Source of the DNA: Ahaetulla prasina
Lineage: Eukaryota; Chordata; Lepidosauria; Squamata; Colubridae
DNA length: 64,000 bases
Assembly (NCBI RefSeq): GCF_028640845.1
Contig: NC_080540.1
Location: 283,817,524-283,881,523, forward strand
Direction: 5' to 3'
A program made the translations under genes and the position numbers. The notes under the pieces were generated by a model. That model made no database searches. It was given only the letters and a program-made list of their open reading frames with translations, and was not told the DNA's origin. Below are positions 44,291 to 55,192 of this stretch, piece after piece; the first letter of the stretch is position 1; every line of letters starts with the position of its first letter.

Positions 44291-44501
44291 TGGAGAAAGT
44301 GACACAGGCGCAGGGGGCGCAGAGGCGAACGGGAATAAATAGAAACAACCAGGGGGGAAGGGGGGGGGAAGGGAAGGAAATAAAGGAATTCCCTCCCCCC
44401 ACTTTCCCGGCCTTTCTTTTCTTGGGTTTTTCCCCCTCCTCTGCCTCATTTGTTTCTATTTATTCCCCTCCGCCTCTGCGCCCGGGTCACTTTCTCCAGC
44501 C
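44288..44501. repeat. Long inverted repeat beside the CpG island
   Basis: The left arm 44288-44348 (starting GGCTGGAGAAAGTGAC, ending AATAAATAGAAACAA) pairs with the right arm 44450-44501 (TTGTTTCTATTTATT to GTCACTTTCTCCAGCC). The 101-bp spacer is G-rich on one side, C-rich on the other, and has GGAATTCC close to the centre. The ends do not match the MITE families elsewhere in the window. Confidence 0.85.
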
Positions 44502-46629
44502 AAAAGTTTTGCTTTCTTTTTCCCCTCACTTTCCGACGCAATAAAAGGCAGTCCGATCGGTCGTTTATCTGCTTAGCTCAGCGCTGCCCGTCCAAGCAGA
44601 GGTTTTTCGCTTCACCCTCTTCTGCCTTGGTGGTCCTTAAGTTTCCTTTCAAATGCCAAAAAAGAAAGAAAGTAAGTTCGGTTCGTACCTAGAACTTTCT
44701 GCGGAGAAAGCAGTACCGGCGTCTGGAGCAACCCACTAAAAGTAGTAGCCTTATCCCCCACCCCCACCCCCCGGCAACAGTTCAAGAGTGGCAGCAGACA
44801 GGGCGCTTAAACCCTGGTTCGTCTGCATTTGGCTAACTGCTTCAGTTTGGAACAGCTTGGGAGAATCGGAAAGAAAGGAACGAGGTTGACAGTTTAGTCT
44901 CATTTCTCGCTAATTTAGCCCGGAGAGTTTTAAGTCACCAGAATGGGGGTGGGGGGGGGAGCAGAGGAATATCTCCGGGAAAAATCAATCGGGCCTTGCA
45001 GGCATGTTTTGTTTTGTTTTATTATTTCATTAATTACATTATTGTCTTTCCCTGGAAGCAGGGGTATCTGCAGGATATGGCCAAAAAATAGCAGCTTAAG
45101 GATGCAATACAAGGGCTAGTAGAAGCACCCTTGTGGCTGCCATCTCTACTGGGCTCTGTGTGTGAGAGAGAGGGGGGGAGAGAGGGAGGGAGGGAGGGAA
45201 AGAGAGAAGGGTGGGGGGAGAGAGTGTGTGTTTCAAGGGCTCTATTTGCAATACCTAAACCTGCCTCATGAGCTTTCTGGTCAGTTTACTTATTAATGCA
45301 TTTAGAGCCCTGTATCTTAACCTCAGCAGCTAAGTAAGACGTGTGGACTCCAACTCCCAGAATTCCCCAACCAAGGAATTCCCCAAGCTCATTGGAGACA
45401 CACTGATTTAGGACCTAAAAAGATCCCAGGCATGGAAGGAGGAGGAGAAGAAATCGCACAGGACAGAAGCTAGCCAAGGTTCATAAGCAGAACCCCTTAT
45501 CTCAACATGGGAATTACGCAGATGCCACCGACATAGATTAAAGTCACCTATTGCAACTCAGACATGGGCATGTTTGTTCATATTTAATCATTAGCCAATC
45601 TCTCTCTCTCTCCCACCCCCTCCCCTGACAAAAAAAAACAAAAACCCCAGACCTGTACAAGGTTACAGTTTCAAAAGTTCCTCACTTTGACCTTTAGATG
45701 CCACTTCCCTTTCCAAACTCTTCTCAGAAAGAAGCCTGAGTTGTGACACTTGCTAGGACTGGGTAAAGAAAGCATAACAGCGGAGAAACAGACCCTAATT
45801 CAAAATAAGAGTTAAGAATTTAATCTCTTTACCCCCCCCAGTTGAGACAAATCATCCCGTGTGCACCAAATGCACCAACAATATCCCAGCAGTCCTTAAA
45901 TCTCAATGAAAACTGCCTAGTGTTATTTCTATGAATGAGATTTCCTATTGAGGTAATGGATTTGCATGCACAATGGGTGGAAGCCCTAAGAACCATCCCC
46001 CGCCACTCAAATACATCCCAGTGAAGCCGATTTTGGCCACTAGACATTCTTGCCCAACACCTAATTCAGTACCTAATTTTGAAGGAAGCAGCAGCCACAC
46101 TGCACTGTTTATAGGCCTCCTTTTATACCCTGAGTGTGCACTGGGGAGCATCTGCATATACACGGATGCTCAGCTGTTGACCTCTGGCCCTCATTCAAGC
46201 AGCAGCTTTTCTTGGAAGCCTGTATTAAATCATTTTCCAGTTTCCATCTTCCGTATGCCCCTCCCCACCATAATTAGAAGAATTGCTCAGAATCAGAAAC
46301 AAGCCCCAAGGAGGAAATTGACTTGGGGGAACAGGAATTAAGCCCTGGCTTCCAATTATTTTACCACATGGAACAGAATCCTATAATATTGCAAAGTCGG
46401 CTTCCTGCAAGAAGAGGTTTATCAGGTGATGACTGTACCGTATTGTAGATGTACATCTTTGAGTGCCAGTTGCTGGGAATTAAAAGCAAGAGTGGATAAT
46501 TATTGTTGTTGTTATTTTGGGTGGGTTGCTCCATCAGCCAATGTTTAGACTGGATTTAACCTTTTTAAAATCCACTTATCAATTTCTTTCCAAGGACCTG
46601 AGATAAGCAGGTGTTGTTTGATGATTTTA
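44502..46629. other. Mostly unassigned; degraded MITE and purine tract
   Basis: A (GA)n/(GGGA)n tract lies at 45163-45235. A degraded palindromic MITE appears to occupy 45308-45405 (CCCTGTATCTTAACC to GGAGACACACTG, with flanks ATTTAGAG and ATTTAGGA). The rest shows no recognisable gene or repeat. The plus-strand ORF at 45973-46341 has no domain I recognise. Confidence 0.5.
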
Positions 46630-46756
46630 GAAGTATTGTAAGTACACTGAGAGCATATGCACCAAAGACAAATTCCTTGTGTGTCCAATCACACTTGGCC
46701 AATAAAGAATTCAATCCCATTCCACTCTACTCTACTCTACTCTATTCTATTTCCAC
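46630..46756 (+). mobile_element. LINE 3' tail (family E) with pentanucleotide tail
   Basis: GTACACTGAGAGCATATGCACC through CACACTTGGCCAATAAAGAATT is followed by CTACT/CTATT pentanucleotides (46726-46752). It is the plus-strand counterpart of 13990-14180 and 21606-21800. Confidence 0.72.
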
Positions 46757-49640
46757 AGCTATTCCAAGTACAGCTGCCTTTTGCGGTTGACTGATGGGAT
46801 TTGTCAATGCCAATGGTGTTCAAGTGATGCTCAGATGTTTTGGGATTGCACCCAAGATGCCTATTACTGTTGGCACAACCTTTGCTTTCTTTTGCCACAG
46901 TCCTTCTATTCCTATTTGCAGGTCTTTGTATTTTGAGATTTTCTCAAGTTCTTTCTCTTTTATTCTGCTGTTTTTTAAGTACTTATTATTATATCTTATT
47001 TCTGATTGGCTATGATGGAGGCTACCTATTGGATAACCATTTGCAGTCATTTTTACAAATTCGAGTTATGAAGGTTAAAAGCTCTGCTGGTGCTATTATT
47101 TTTTTTAAATTAATCACGTCATTGCTTTTAATCAATAGCAAGCAAGAAAAAACACTAATAAAGGGGCATTATTACCTAATTATTATTCATGAATAATGTG
47201 GATTTCAAAATACACCCTAGGAAGAAAATACACTGTATAACTAAGAAAGAAGGCACATTTAACACAACTTCACACTGGCATCAGTAAAACAAAATGCTAT
47301 GAAAAAATGGCATCAGATTCATCATTTAAATTTGTTAACAAAAACAAACACACAAACTCATCCAGCCCCTTATAGCCGCAGATATTTAATTGTTAATGGA
47401 CAATTTTTATAAGTGTGTGACTGGAAGTTAAAGGTACACCTGTTTATTTCTCCATGCCAGGCTGTTTCTGATACCAGTGAGTTATTGGATCAGGCAATGA
47501 TAAGGAAAGATTAGATTCTACCATGAACCAAAAACGAGCCAATACTTTTGGGAAACAGATCCTGGGCCATGGAGCATAAAGCAGGTAAAATGTTTTCAGG
47601 TGTTAGGTTGTTTTTATCCTTGTGTCATTTTACATCTCGATGAGGGAAGTTAACACCAACTTGGTCTTCAGCCTAAGCATTAAGATTTCTGGAGCTATAA
47701 TGTCCCCTTTTTATAATAAGTGGTAGCTTTTGTTTCTTACTTCACAGTCTCCAAGAAATCAAAAATATCGTAATGAATTTTGGGTAACATACAAATGGAT
47801 TTAACGTATTCAGTCAATCTGTCCAAAGGCAGCTGATGATCTATTAAAATATTTTCTCCCCATTGGACCATGAACACAAGGTAGTTACAACAAGTATCAA
47901 TATTAGACTACGCACGGCAATGAATCTTCTGTCATCCATTAGCTTAGATAGTGTGATGGCAAATAACGTTCACAAATCTGGCAAACAGTCAGAGAACAAG
48001 CTGATCTATTTGCTAAGAACCCCTTTTCCAATTCTGGCAGAACCACCCACCATTTCTTGGCAGTTTGTGTCACTGTAATTCTATAATACACACGAATACA
48101 ACACAGTTTCTGTGATGAAAAGAAATTAAGCTTCCACACCTTTGACAAAAGGCAAAAATATATTGTTGAACAGTATGGTTGGTTATCAAGACTTTTTGTT
48201 GAGGGGTAGTTAAGAGGCTTTTTCTGTGCATTATTCTAAAAATATTAAAGGTAGCATTGTTGTAAAGACATATACAGGTGTTAATATAAGTAGGTAGTTT
48301 TCTCTCTTGTTGTATTTGGATTCCTGCATGTATGTTTAAAAATTAAAGAGTCTGAAGAACAATTCGAGATCAATCGCCTATGCAGATTCTGCAGTGATTT
48401 CTTTTCTTTCTTTTAAAGAAAACCAAGACTACTTTAATGAATCTCCAACTCACAAAAGATCAAACAAACGTTGAATTCTGTATAAAGTGGCCACAGGGAA
48501 ATGAATTTGGGAATATAGACACATATGCATTCTGAAGATCTTCTTCCACATATATAATCACTGCCAGCTGTTCCTTCACTAAGCAGATACAGAATTCTTT
48601 ACTTTGGACAGTTTAGGGGTGGGGAATTTTTGGTGGGTGAGGGTGTGTCTGAGGATTGTCGTGTGTGTTGGGCTTGGTCGCTGGGTGTTATGTGTATTTC
48701 GTGGTATGGGTATGGGTATATATATATAGGCCTCCTTTCCACTCAAGCAACAATTCAGACAAAATCAACTTAGCATTGCAGTCCCAACAGAGACCAAGTT
48801 TGAGTGCTTGGTTAGAACTTTGTTTCTAAAGACATTGTCGAATTTACCTTAACGTTTTATTGGATTGTGGCCATTTCCGAAACAGCTCAAAGAAATTGGT
48901 AGCAAAGAAGCATGCTTTAGCTTTAAACCTTTAAACACAGAAACACGTTCTGTAACTATAAAAAAAAAGCATTGAACTGCAGCTGCAAGGTAAACACTAA
49001 ATCTAGATTCTGGTGGTCGCTTTCCGATTAGCCTTAGCAAAAGAAAGCCTGTTTTGCAATCATTCTTAAAATGGCATTTTTTTCTTTTTTTGAGGATAGC
49101 TGCTTCTGCTAAAACTCCAGGGAAATGAATATGTAAGGGTCCCAGACTGCTTTGCAAAAATGGACGGTCAACAAAGGTTCCCACAAGGTATCATTTTGCT
49201 AATTGATCCCTGTATACAAACAGATCTGTAGGTGTCTTAGGGAGTATTCACACATGCTATCGCCAGCTGCCCTTTGCGTTCAGTGGCAGACAGCAAAAAG
49301 AAAAAAAAAAGGTTTTAGACTCTTAGGCCCTAACACTAGACTGTATTTATTATGTCTGAAGGACTCTGGATGAGCTGATGGTGTTAGATTGCAGTATGAT
49401 GCAGATATTATAACACAATTCCACCAAAGAAGCCAATTAGAGGGGTACTACCATCAGGCTGCAGGAGAAGAAATGCTATAAACAAAGCCAGACACACAGT
49501 CCAGTTATTATTTACTCTCAGGCCCTATTGATTTCAATGGGGAAGACTGAAGTCTGCCTTTCAATCCTGCTGTCACAATCAATGGGACTTAAACGTGCTT
49601 AATCGAGATCGTAACTGTGCCATGCATTATTAACTGATCG
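46757..49640. other. Unassigned, repeat-poor sequence
   Basis: Apparently single-copy AT-rich sequence. A GT-rich low-complexity tract lies at about 48640-48730. No ORF has recognisable domains. Confidence 0.5.
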
Positions 49641-52480
49641 CATCGGTCTCTACATACATACATATAATTTAAGCGTTTGCAGCGCCGTACCCCTCGCTCT
49701 CAACTCGGCACGGTAAATGGAGAGACTGCAGTTTAAGAAGCCGGGATAGGCAAAAAACGAGGGCGAAAGGAAATAATGAAGTGCATAAACATCAGGGAAG
49801 GCGCGAAGCGTGCGCGAATTTGCACGCTGGGAAAACGTTCGGTTGCATTTGCAGGCGTCAAATAGAGGCGAGGGGTGTTTTTCGTCTGTGGTTGAAGCGC
49901 CCACCCGACGCCCAGGAATTGCGCCGCGGAAGAAAAGGACCTGTCTCCCCGCTTCGCAGCCTCTCTCGTGGGAGAAGGGCGGGAGGTTAATGAGCCCCCC
50001 CCCGGGTGCTGATCGAAGCCAAGGGCGCCAATATTGTCCGTAGTTCTTGCAAAGGAGGGTGCCTCTCTTTGATCATCAGCGTGGGTCAGGCAGTGGGGTG
50101 GGGTGGCTGGGTGGGAAGACTCGCGTGTCTATATGTTCGAAGTAATGGAGTCCTTCCGAAGGGCTCTTCCCCTACTCCTATCCCCTAAGTTGGGGATAAG
50201 GGAGAGAGGGGAGTCGCCCTTACCTTTCGACCTTATAGGCCCACCTATACATATAATGTGTAGATGCTGTACCTTGCTGGGATTATCTGGCCCTCTTTTA
50301 CTCTCCCGGCCTCCTCTACCCGCCCCCCCTTGTGATGTTTCTCCTAATTGAAAATCGTTAAATTTAGGGGGTGGGAAAGGTAGGACCGGGAGGGGAAGGG
50401 ACCAGCGAGCTAGTTTTGCATAAGTGTAATTTATCGCAAAGGTGAAAACAATTAACTGGCCTTTTCTCAGAGCGACTGGGGGACTCGAGGGACCTTTCAT
50501 CACCGCGACCAAACATCACCTTCCTACAAGGCGGGTATAAAGCTGCGCTGCATTTTTTGTTTTTTGTTGTTTTCTTGTTAAAATGACACCTAACAGACGC
50601 TCCCATTTTTTCTCCCCCTTAAAAAAAGAGCGATTTCTATCAGGGCTCAGAGCCTAAATCGACATTAAATATGAAAAGAAAACCAAGACCATCGTCTAAG
50701 CGACTCTTCTCGCCATGTGGGGCTCGAATATGCATTTTTAATGGCTCCAGGAAAAACCGGGGGGGGGGAGGGAAGGGGGGAGGAGAGGAGGAAGAGAAAG
50801 CAAAGGCTTCCTTCTTCTTCTTCTTCAAGGAGGCGCTCCAACCCGTCAGTGCCGCCACCTTACCGGCCACCGGGCGAAGCGACGTGGGGAATTGACTAAC
50901 CCAGAAGTTGTGGGGTTGCCCCCAAGGTTGGAGATCAACCACTGACCATCCTTCAGCTGCCATGGTCCAGCTTGGTGAGCACCCCAATTTATTTCCCCTC
51001 CCCGGCCCCCAATTATTCTCTCTTCGGCCCAGTTCACCAGAATCCCCGCGAACTATTTTAATAATTGATAGAAAAGGGGGGGCTGGCTTTAGTTGCTCCT
51101 TCTCCTCGCAGCTTCTCCTCCCGTTTCGCTGGCCTTCGCAGAGACTGTATTCGGACGGCGTTATTTAATTTACACCTTGAATCAGTTCTGCAAATTTCGC
51201 TACCTGAGGGGCGGAAAAAAACAAAACGGGGTGGAAAAACGGAGCAGATGTGCAGGAAAAGGACCTCACCATCTGGTCCCAAGATCTGAAACCATCAGAT
51301 GGCAGAGCGCTTTGCACACGAGGTAGAAAATCATCTCCTTTGAAATACTCTCTTAAAGGGTGATTTCAGGTTTCAGTTCGGGGTCTTTCCGGACGTTCCC
51401 GTTTTCCGGGCCATGAGTGGTAAGGGATCTAAATCGTGTATTGACTTAGATAGGAAAGGGGGCGCCAATGAAGATTCTGCCCTCAATCCTGAACTGGACA
51501 ACACGGATCCACCCCCCCCCCTTTGAATGGAACCAGGCTGCTTCGCAATAAGTGAGCCGAGGCTAGCGCGCCGAATCCACAAACCGGGTCGAGTGTTGGA
51601 CGTCTTGGCCCTCGCCAATCGACTCACTAAAGGTTGCAATGTCAAACAACACGAGTTGAATTTCAGGGCTAAGAAACTAAACCGTCTCGGAGCGCGGGTA
51701 TCTGGCCCTGCAGAGAAAGTGGTGATTAACAGAGAATATTTTTGCTCAGGGCTGAAACGATGTGGGTCTTTGGTGGCTCTCGCTGGTTTTCTTGCAGACG
51801 TTTTCATTACCCAAAGTAGGCAACCTCATCAGCGCTAGTGGGAATTCCGTATGCATATTTTCAACCTTTTCACTTTCCGCCTACGAAAGTTGGAGGCGAG
51901 GTGACAGCCGGCAGAGAGGCCGAAAATGGAGCCGTTCCGCGGCGCTTTCTCCAGGGTACCACATCACGCAGCCCCCCACCCCACCAAAGTTGCCATGAAG
52001 TATGATCCGCTCCTCTCCTCCCCACACCCGCCTTTTTCTTCGGCCTATTGTAGAATAAGGCGGTTTGAAGGTCAAACTGGTTCCGAAAAAAAGCAAAGGC
52101 AGAGATTTCTTCTCAGGTATGGCTCCCGTAATCCCATCCGAAGACTATGCTTCCAAACAGGAGCGCTTGAGGAATCCCCCCACCCCCCCAAGAGGGCTGT
52201 GTTTTTTTCACACCACATTTCACTTACTTTTGTAGCATTTTGAGTAATCAGATAAAATTTTGGTCTCCCTCCCTGCAGCTAGCAGCACCACAAGGGAAGA
52301 CTCAAGAGTCAGAAACTGACCATATATAAACGAGAGAAAGGATTTGCTTCCTGGTCCTGGTGCTTTGGTTTATTAGGCTTGCTGATAACACCGCATAAAA
52401 GTCTGGTCGATATGCATTTCAGACGTTTCTCACGTTAATTATCATCGCTAAGAACGAATGAGAAAGCGGAAAGGGGGAAG

Positions 52481-52512
52481 GGAGGGGAAGGAAAGAGGAG
52501 AGGAGAGGAGGG

Positions 52513-52556
<44 letters not shown>
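52481..52556. repeat. Purine tract with (GA)n
   Basis: GGGGAAGG/GAGGAG units followed by an uninterrupted (GA)n at about 52518-52554. Confidence 0.93.
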
Positions 52557-52557
<1 letters not shown>

Positions 52558-52840
52558 CGGGGGCTCATCTGTGGACGCGCAGTGTTTCCAAACTGTCTTG
52601 TTAGAAAATGGGTGACAAGCGTACACACACACACACACGAACAAAGGACGCCTATCTTAGCCACGTCTCTTCTCCAACGTACTAAGTCATAGCACAGCCA
52701 AACTCGGCCTTTGCATCTCCCCATCATCACCCGCGTGAGTTTCCCACAAGCGAGCGACTTGGCTCGTAATTAAACGAGCAGGAATGCTAATTAATAATAA
52801 ATCACTGGCAGAAGTGCCAGATAAAACTCCCCTCTTTCCC

Positions 52841-52859
52841 TGCCTGCCTGCCTGCCTGC

Positions 52860-52901
<42 letters not shown>

Positions 52902-52942
52902 CCTCCCTCCCTCCCTCCCTCCCTCCCTCCCTCCCTCCCTCC
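52841..52942. repeat. (CCTG)n-(CTTG)n-(CCTC)n compound microsatellite
   Basis: Three consecutive tetranucleotide blocks that differ by single substitutions: CTGC, then CTTG, then CCTC. The ORFs encoding Lys-Gln-Ala-Ser, Gly-Arg-Glu-Gly, Leu-Ala-Cys-Leu and Pro-Pro-Ser repeats are artefacts. Confidence 0.95.
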
Positions 52943-53148
52943 AGGGCAGGCTTTGCAAGCGCCTGGGAAGACAAGCAAGGCAGCCGGGGATGCAAGCGCC
53001 TCTAAATATATACAAGAGATAATTAGGGGGAGGGAGGGGGAGGATGAGGACGGAGGGCGGAAAAAAAAAAGATTTAGGAGCTCAGCTCCTTTCAGCGAAA
53101 GGCATCGCTGGAAGCCACCGCTGGCTTTCTCTCCCCTCCCCCCCCACT

Positions 53149-53345
53149 AATCAATACCAGCCAACGATTAATTGCTATAGGCCAGAATCCATCAAACACA
53201 GGTGAATGAAGCAATTGTCAGAAATAGGCGGGATTTCCCCCCTTCCTCCGCCCGCATTTTCATAAATACATTTGTAAACATTCCTGGATGGCCTCGCTCT
53301 GCAGGAAATCGGGCAGCTTTATAAACAAAAGATCGCCTCGGATTA
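53149..53345. promoter_or_regulatory. Candidate cis-regulatory element near ONECUT2 exon 1
   Basis: AATCAATA at 53149-53156 reads TATTGATT on the minus strand, which fits the ONECUT-type ATTGAT core. GATTAATTG follows about 10 bases later. FOX-like TTTGTAAACA occurs at 53271-53280 and ATAAACAAAAG at about 53320-53330. These motifs cluster in about 200 bp of repeat-free DNA 1.8 kb inside the presumed intron. Function is inferred from motif content only. Confidence 0.35.
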
Positions 53346-53783
53346 GAAAGCAACGCGCTGCGTTTGACAGCAAATAGCAAAGGTGGAATAGCTGGAAGAA
53401 CGATAAGTTATATCGGTGCGCATTTTTGCCCCCTGCCTCCCCTGTTTATTACATTTACTGTTTATATTTTTATTTTTATTTTTTACAGAGCAGGCGAGAG
53501 GCCAAACAAGCGGTCGAACGCATCTTTTTTGCAAGGCTCCTTATTTGAGAAATCAAGCGTTTTCGTGAAAGGTCTCAAAAGCTTTTAGACCTTTAAACGC
53601 TACGCAGCCTCAAGCAAGGAAGACTGCCGGTCCCCGCGTAAGCCTCGCCAAGTTAAGGCTTTCTCCAAACGGATCCTTTTCCCTGTCCGGAATGTGTATT
53701 TTTCGCGACACGCATAACAGTGTCAAATGATCGAAACCTCTTGTCGAGTGTTAGAACAATAGAGAGGCGACTTCCCGCCGCGG

Positions 53784-53798
53784 CCGCTAGAGGGTGCT
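53784..53798 (+). promoter_or_regulatory. CTCF-like motif
   Basis: CCGCTAGAGGGTGCT fits the CTCF core CCASYAGRKGGCRSY at 13 of 15 positions. It lies about 1.4 kb from the ONECUT2 splice donor in a CpG-containing context. Confidence 0.4.
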
Positions 53799-54445
53799 GG
53801 CAAATAACTCGGCACACATCAAAAGAACAATATCAGCGTCCCCACAACACAAGTGATTGTTCTCGCACTCTTCGCTTCGAATCTATCCAATCTGTTCTGG
53901 AGAAAATAGCGCTCGTTTTTACCTCCCCCTCCATCCCAAAGCCCTTCCTCTGAAGCATTTATTTGGTGGCTTAAACGCTCAACGCCTCATTTTTCACAAC
54001 CCAATCGTGAATTTTAATTGATTCACCAACCCCTTTCTCCTCGGTGACTTTGAAATGATACACATTTCAAATAACTAAAACAAAGAGTCCTCGGAGAAAA
54101 TATACATTTCCCGCACCTATCCGCATAAGCACGGACGCCCCCCGTTAATCTCGCAAACGCGGGGCTTTAATGTTTTAGCCAAGGGGAAGCCGCACTTCGG
54201 CGTTATACCGTGTCTAACGCCACACACATAAACACACAGTGCTGAACGGAGCGCAAAGGCTAGGAAGGCACACTGGCGTGGAAAAACACGCTCCTTTCAA
54301 AGCACAAGCAGACGTACCTTCGCCCTATAAGGAGGGGAAAGGAATCAAACCCCTCCCCCTTCAAGAAGTTTACAGAGAGAGTATTGGGACAATGCACACT
54401 CACACACACGCGCCTTTTTGACCCAACGCAACCCTTGCTCCCTCC

Positions 54446-54790
54446 AGAAGAGGTTATAGCCTTCTGACCACGGCTGCTCGAAGGTTGAACCCCCTAGGGA
54501 TCTGGAGGAAGAGAAGGGGTCGCCCTCCAGAGCAACAGAAGCGCAGGCTCTTAAGCCCAGGTCGGAGGCAGCTTAAAAGGAAAGGCGTGTGAAGCGGCGG
54601 AGCGACCAAGGCGTTGTCTTGTTAGCATCCCCAGCGGAAACCGCGAGACAAGGGTCATGGGATACCCAGCCAAGTTCAAACGTTGGCCTGGGCGCTCTTA
54701 GAAGGAGAAGTCAAGTCGCCCTTCCGCACGTTTAGGGCGCTCTGCTAGCCTAGTTCGCAGACACGTGAACACAAGTCTTCCCTCCCCTCC
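54446..54790. repeat. 345-bp tandem duplication, copy 1
   Basis: Starts AGAAGAGGTTATAGCC and runs to TCTTCCCTCCCCTCC. The unit contains no repeat family that I recognise. It aligns with copy 2 without gaps and differs at 54495 only (T here, C at 54840). Confidence 0.97.
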
Positions 54791-55135
54791 AGAAGAGGTT
54801 ATAGCCTTCTGACCACGGCTGCTCGAAGGTTGAACCCCCCAGGGATCTGGAGGAAGAGAAGGGGTCGCCCTCCAGAGCAACAGAAGCGCAGGCTCTTAAG
54901 CCCAGGTCGGAGGCAGCTTAAAAGGAAAGGCGTGTGAAGCGGCGGAGCGACCAAGGCGTTGTCTTGTTAGCATCCCCAGCGGAAACCGCGAGACAAGGGT
55001 CATGGGATACCCAGCCAAGTTCAAACGTTGGCCTGGGCGCTCTTAGAAGGAGAAGTCAAGTCGCCCTTCCGCACGTTTAGGGCGCTCTGCTAGCCTAGTT
55101 CGCAGACACGTGAACACAAGTCTTCCCTCCCCTCC
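54791..55135. repeat. 345-bp tandem duplication, copy 2
   Basis: Directly follows copy 1 at a constant offset of 345. It ends about 50 bases before the ONECUT2 donor, and the sequence after it (AGAGCCACC) departs from the unit after four bases. It is either a very recent segmental duplication or an assembly artefact. Confidence 0.97.
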
Positions 55136-55186
55136 AGAGCCACCTCTGGACATTTGGGGGCTCTTTGGGCCCCCCCCAGGCGAGCC

Positions 55187-55192
55187 ACTTAC
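55187..55192 (-). other. ONECUT2: ONECUT2 exon 1 splice donor (GTAAGT)
   Basis: On the minus strand the exon ends ...CTTGCGG and is followed by GTAAGTGG. The break falls after the first base of a codon. The conserved protein continues Ala-Cys-Lys-Arg, so G joined to a CN start of exon 2 restores the Ala codon. Confidence 0.93.

Larger units (their letters stand above)
49641..54445. other. Repeat-poor, moderately GC-rich gene-proximal region
   Basis: No transposon families are visible over almost 5 kb, in contrast with the left 43 kb. The region lies just inside the presumed intron 1 of ONECUT2. Apart from two low-complexity tracts (52481-52556 and 52841-52942) it looks like single-copy DNA. 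ORFs up to 144 codons overlap on both strands and are not recognisable. Confidence 0.5.

Noticed and set aside
52687..53015. ORFs with KQAS and GREG repeats
   Set aside because: They are translations of the compound tetranucleotide array at 52841-52942.
55095..55192. C-terminal 32 codons of the long ONECUT2 ORF
   Set aside because: They lie beyond the GTAAGT donor, diverge from the family (expected Cys-Lys-Arg-Lys) and partly read into the 345-bp duplication.
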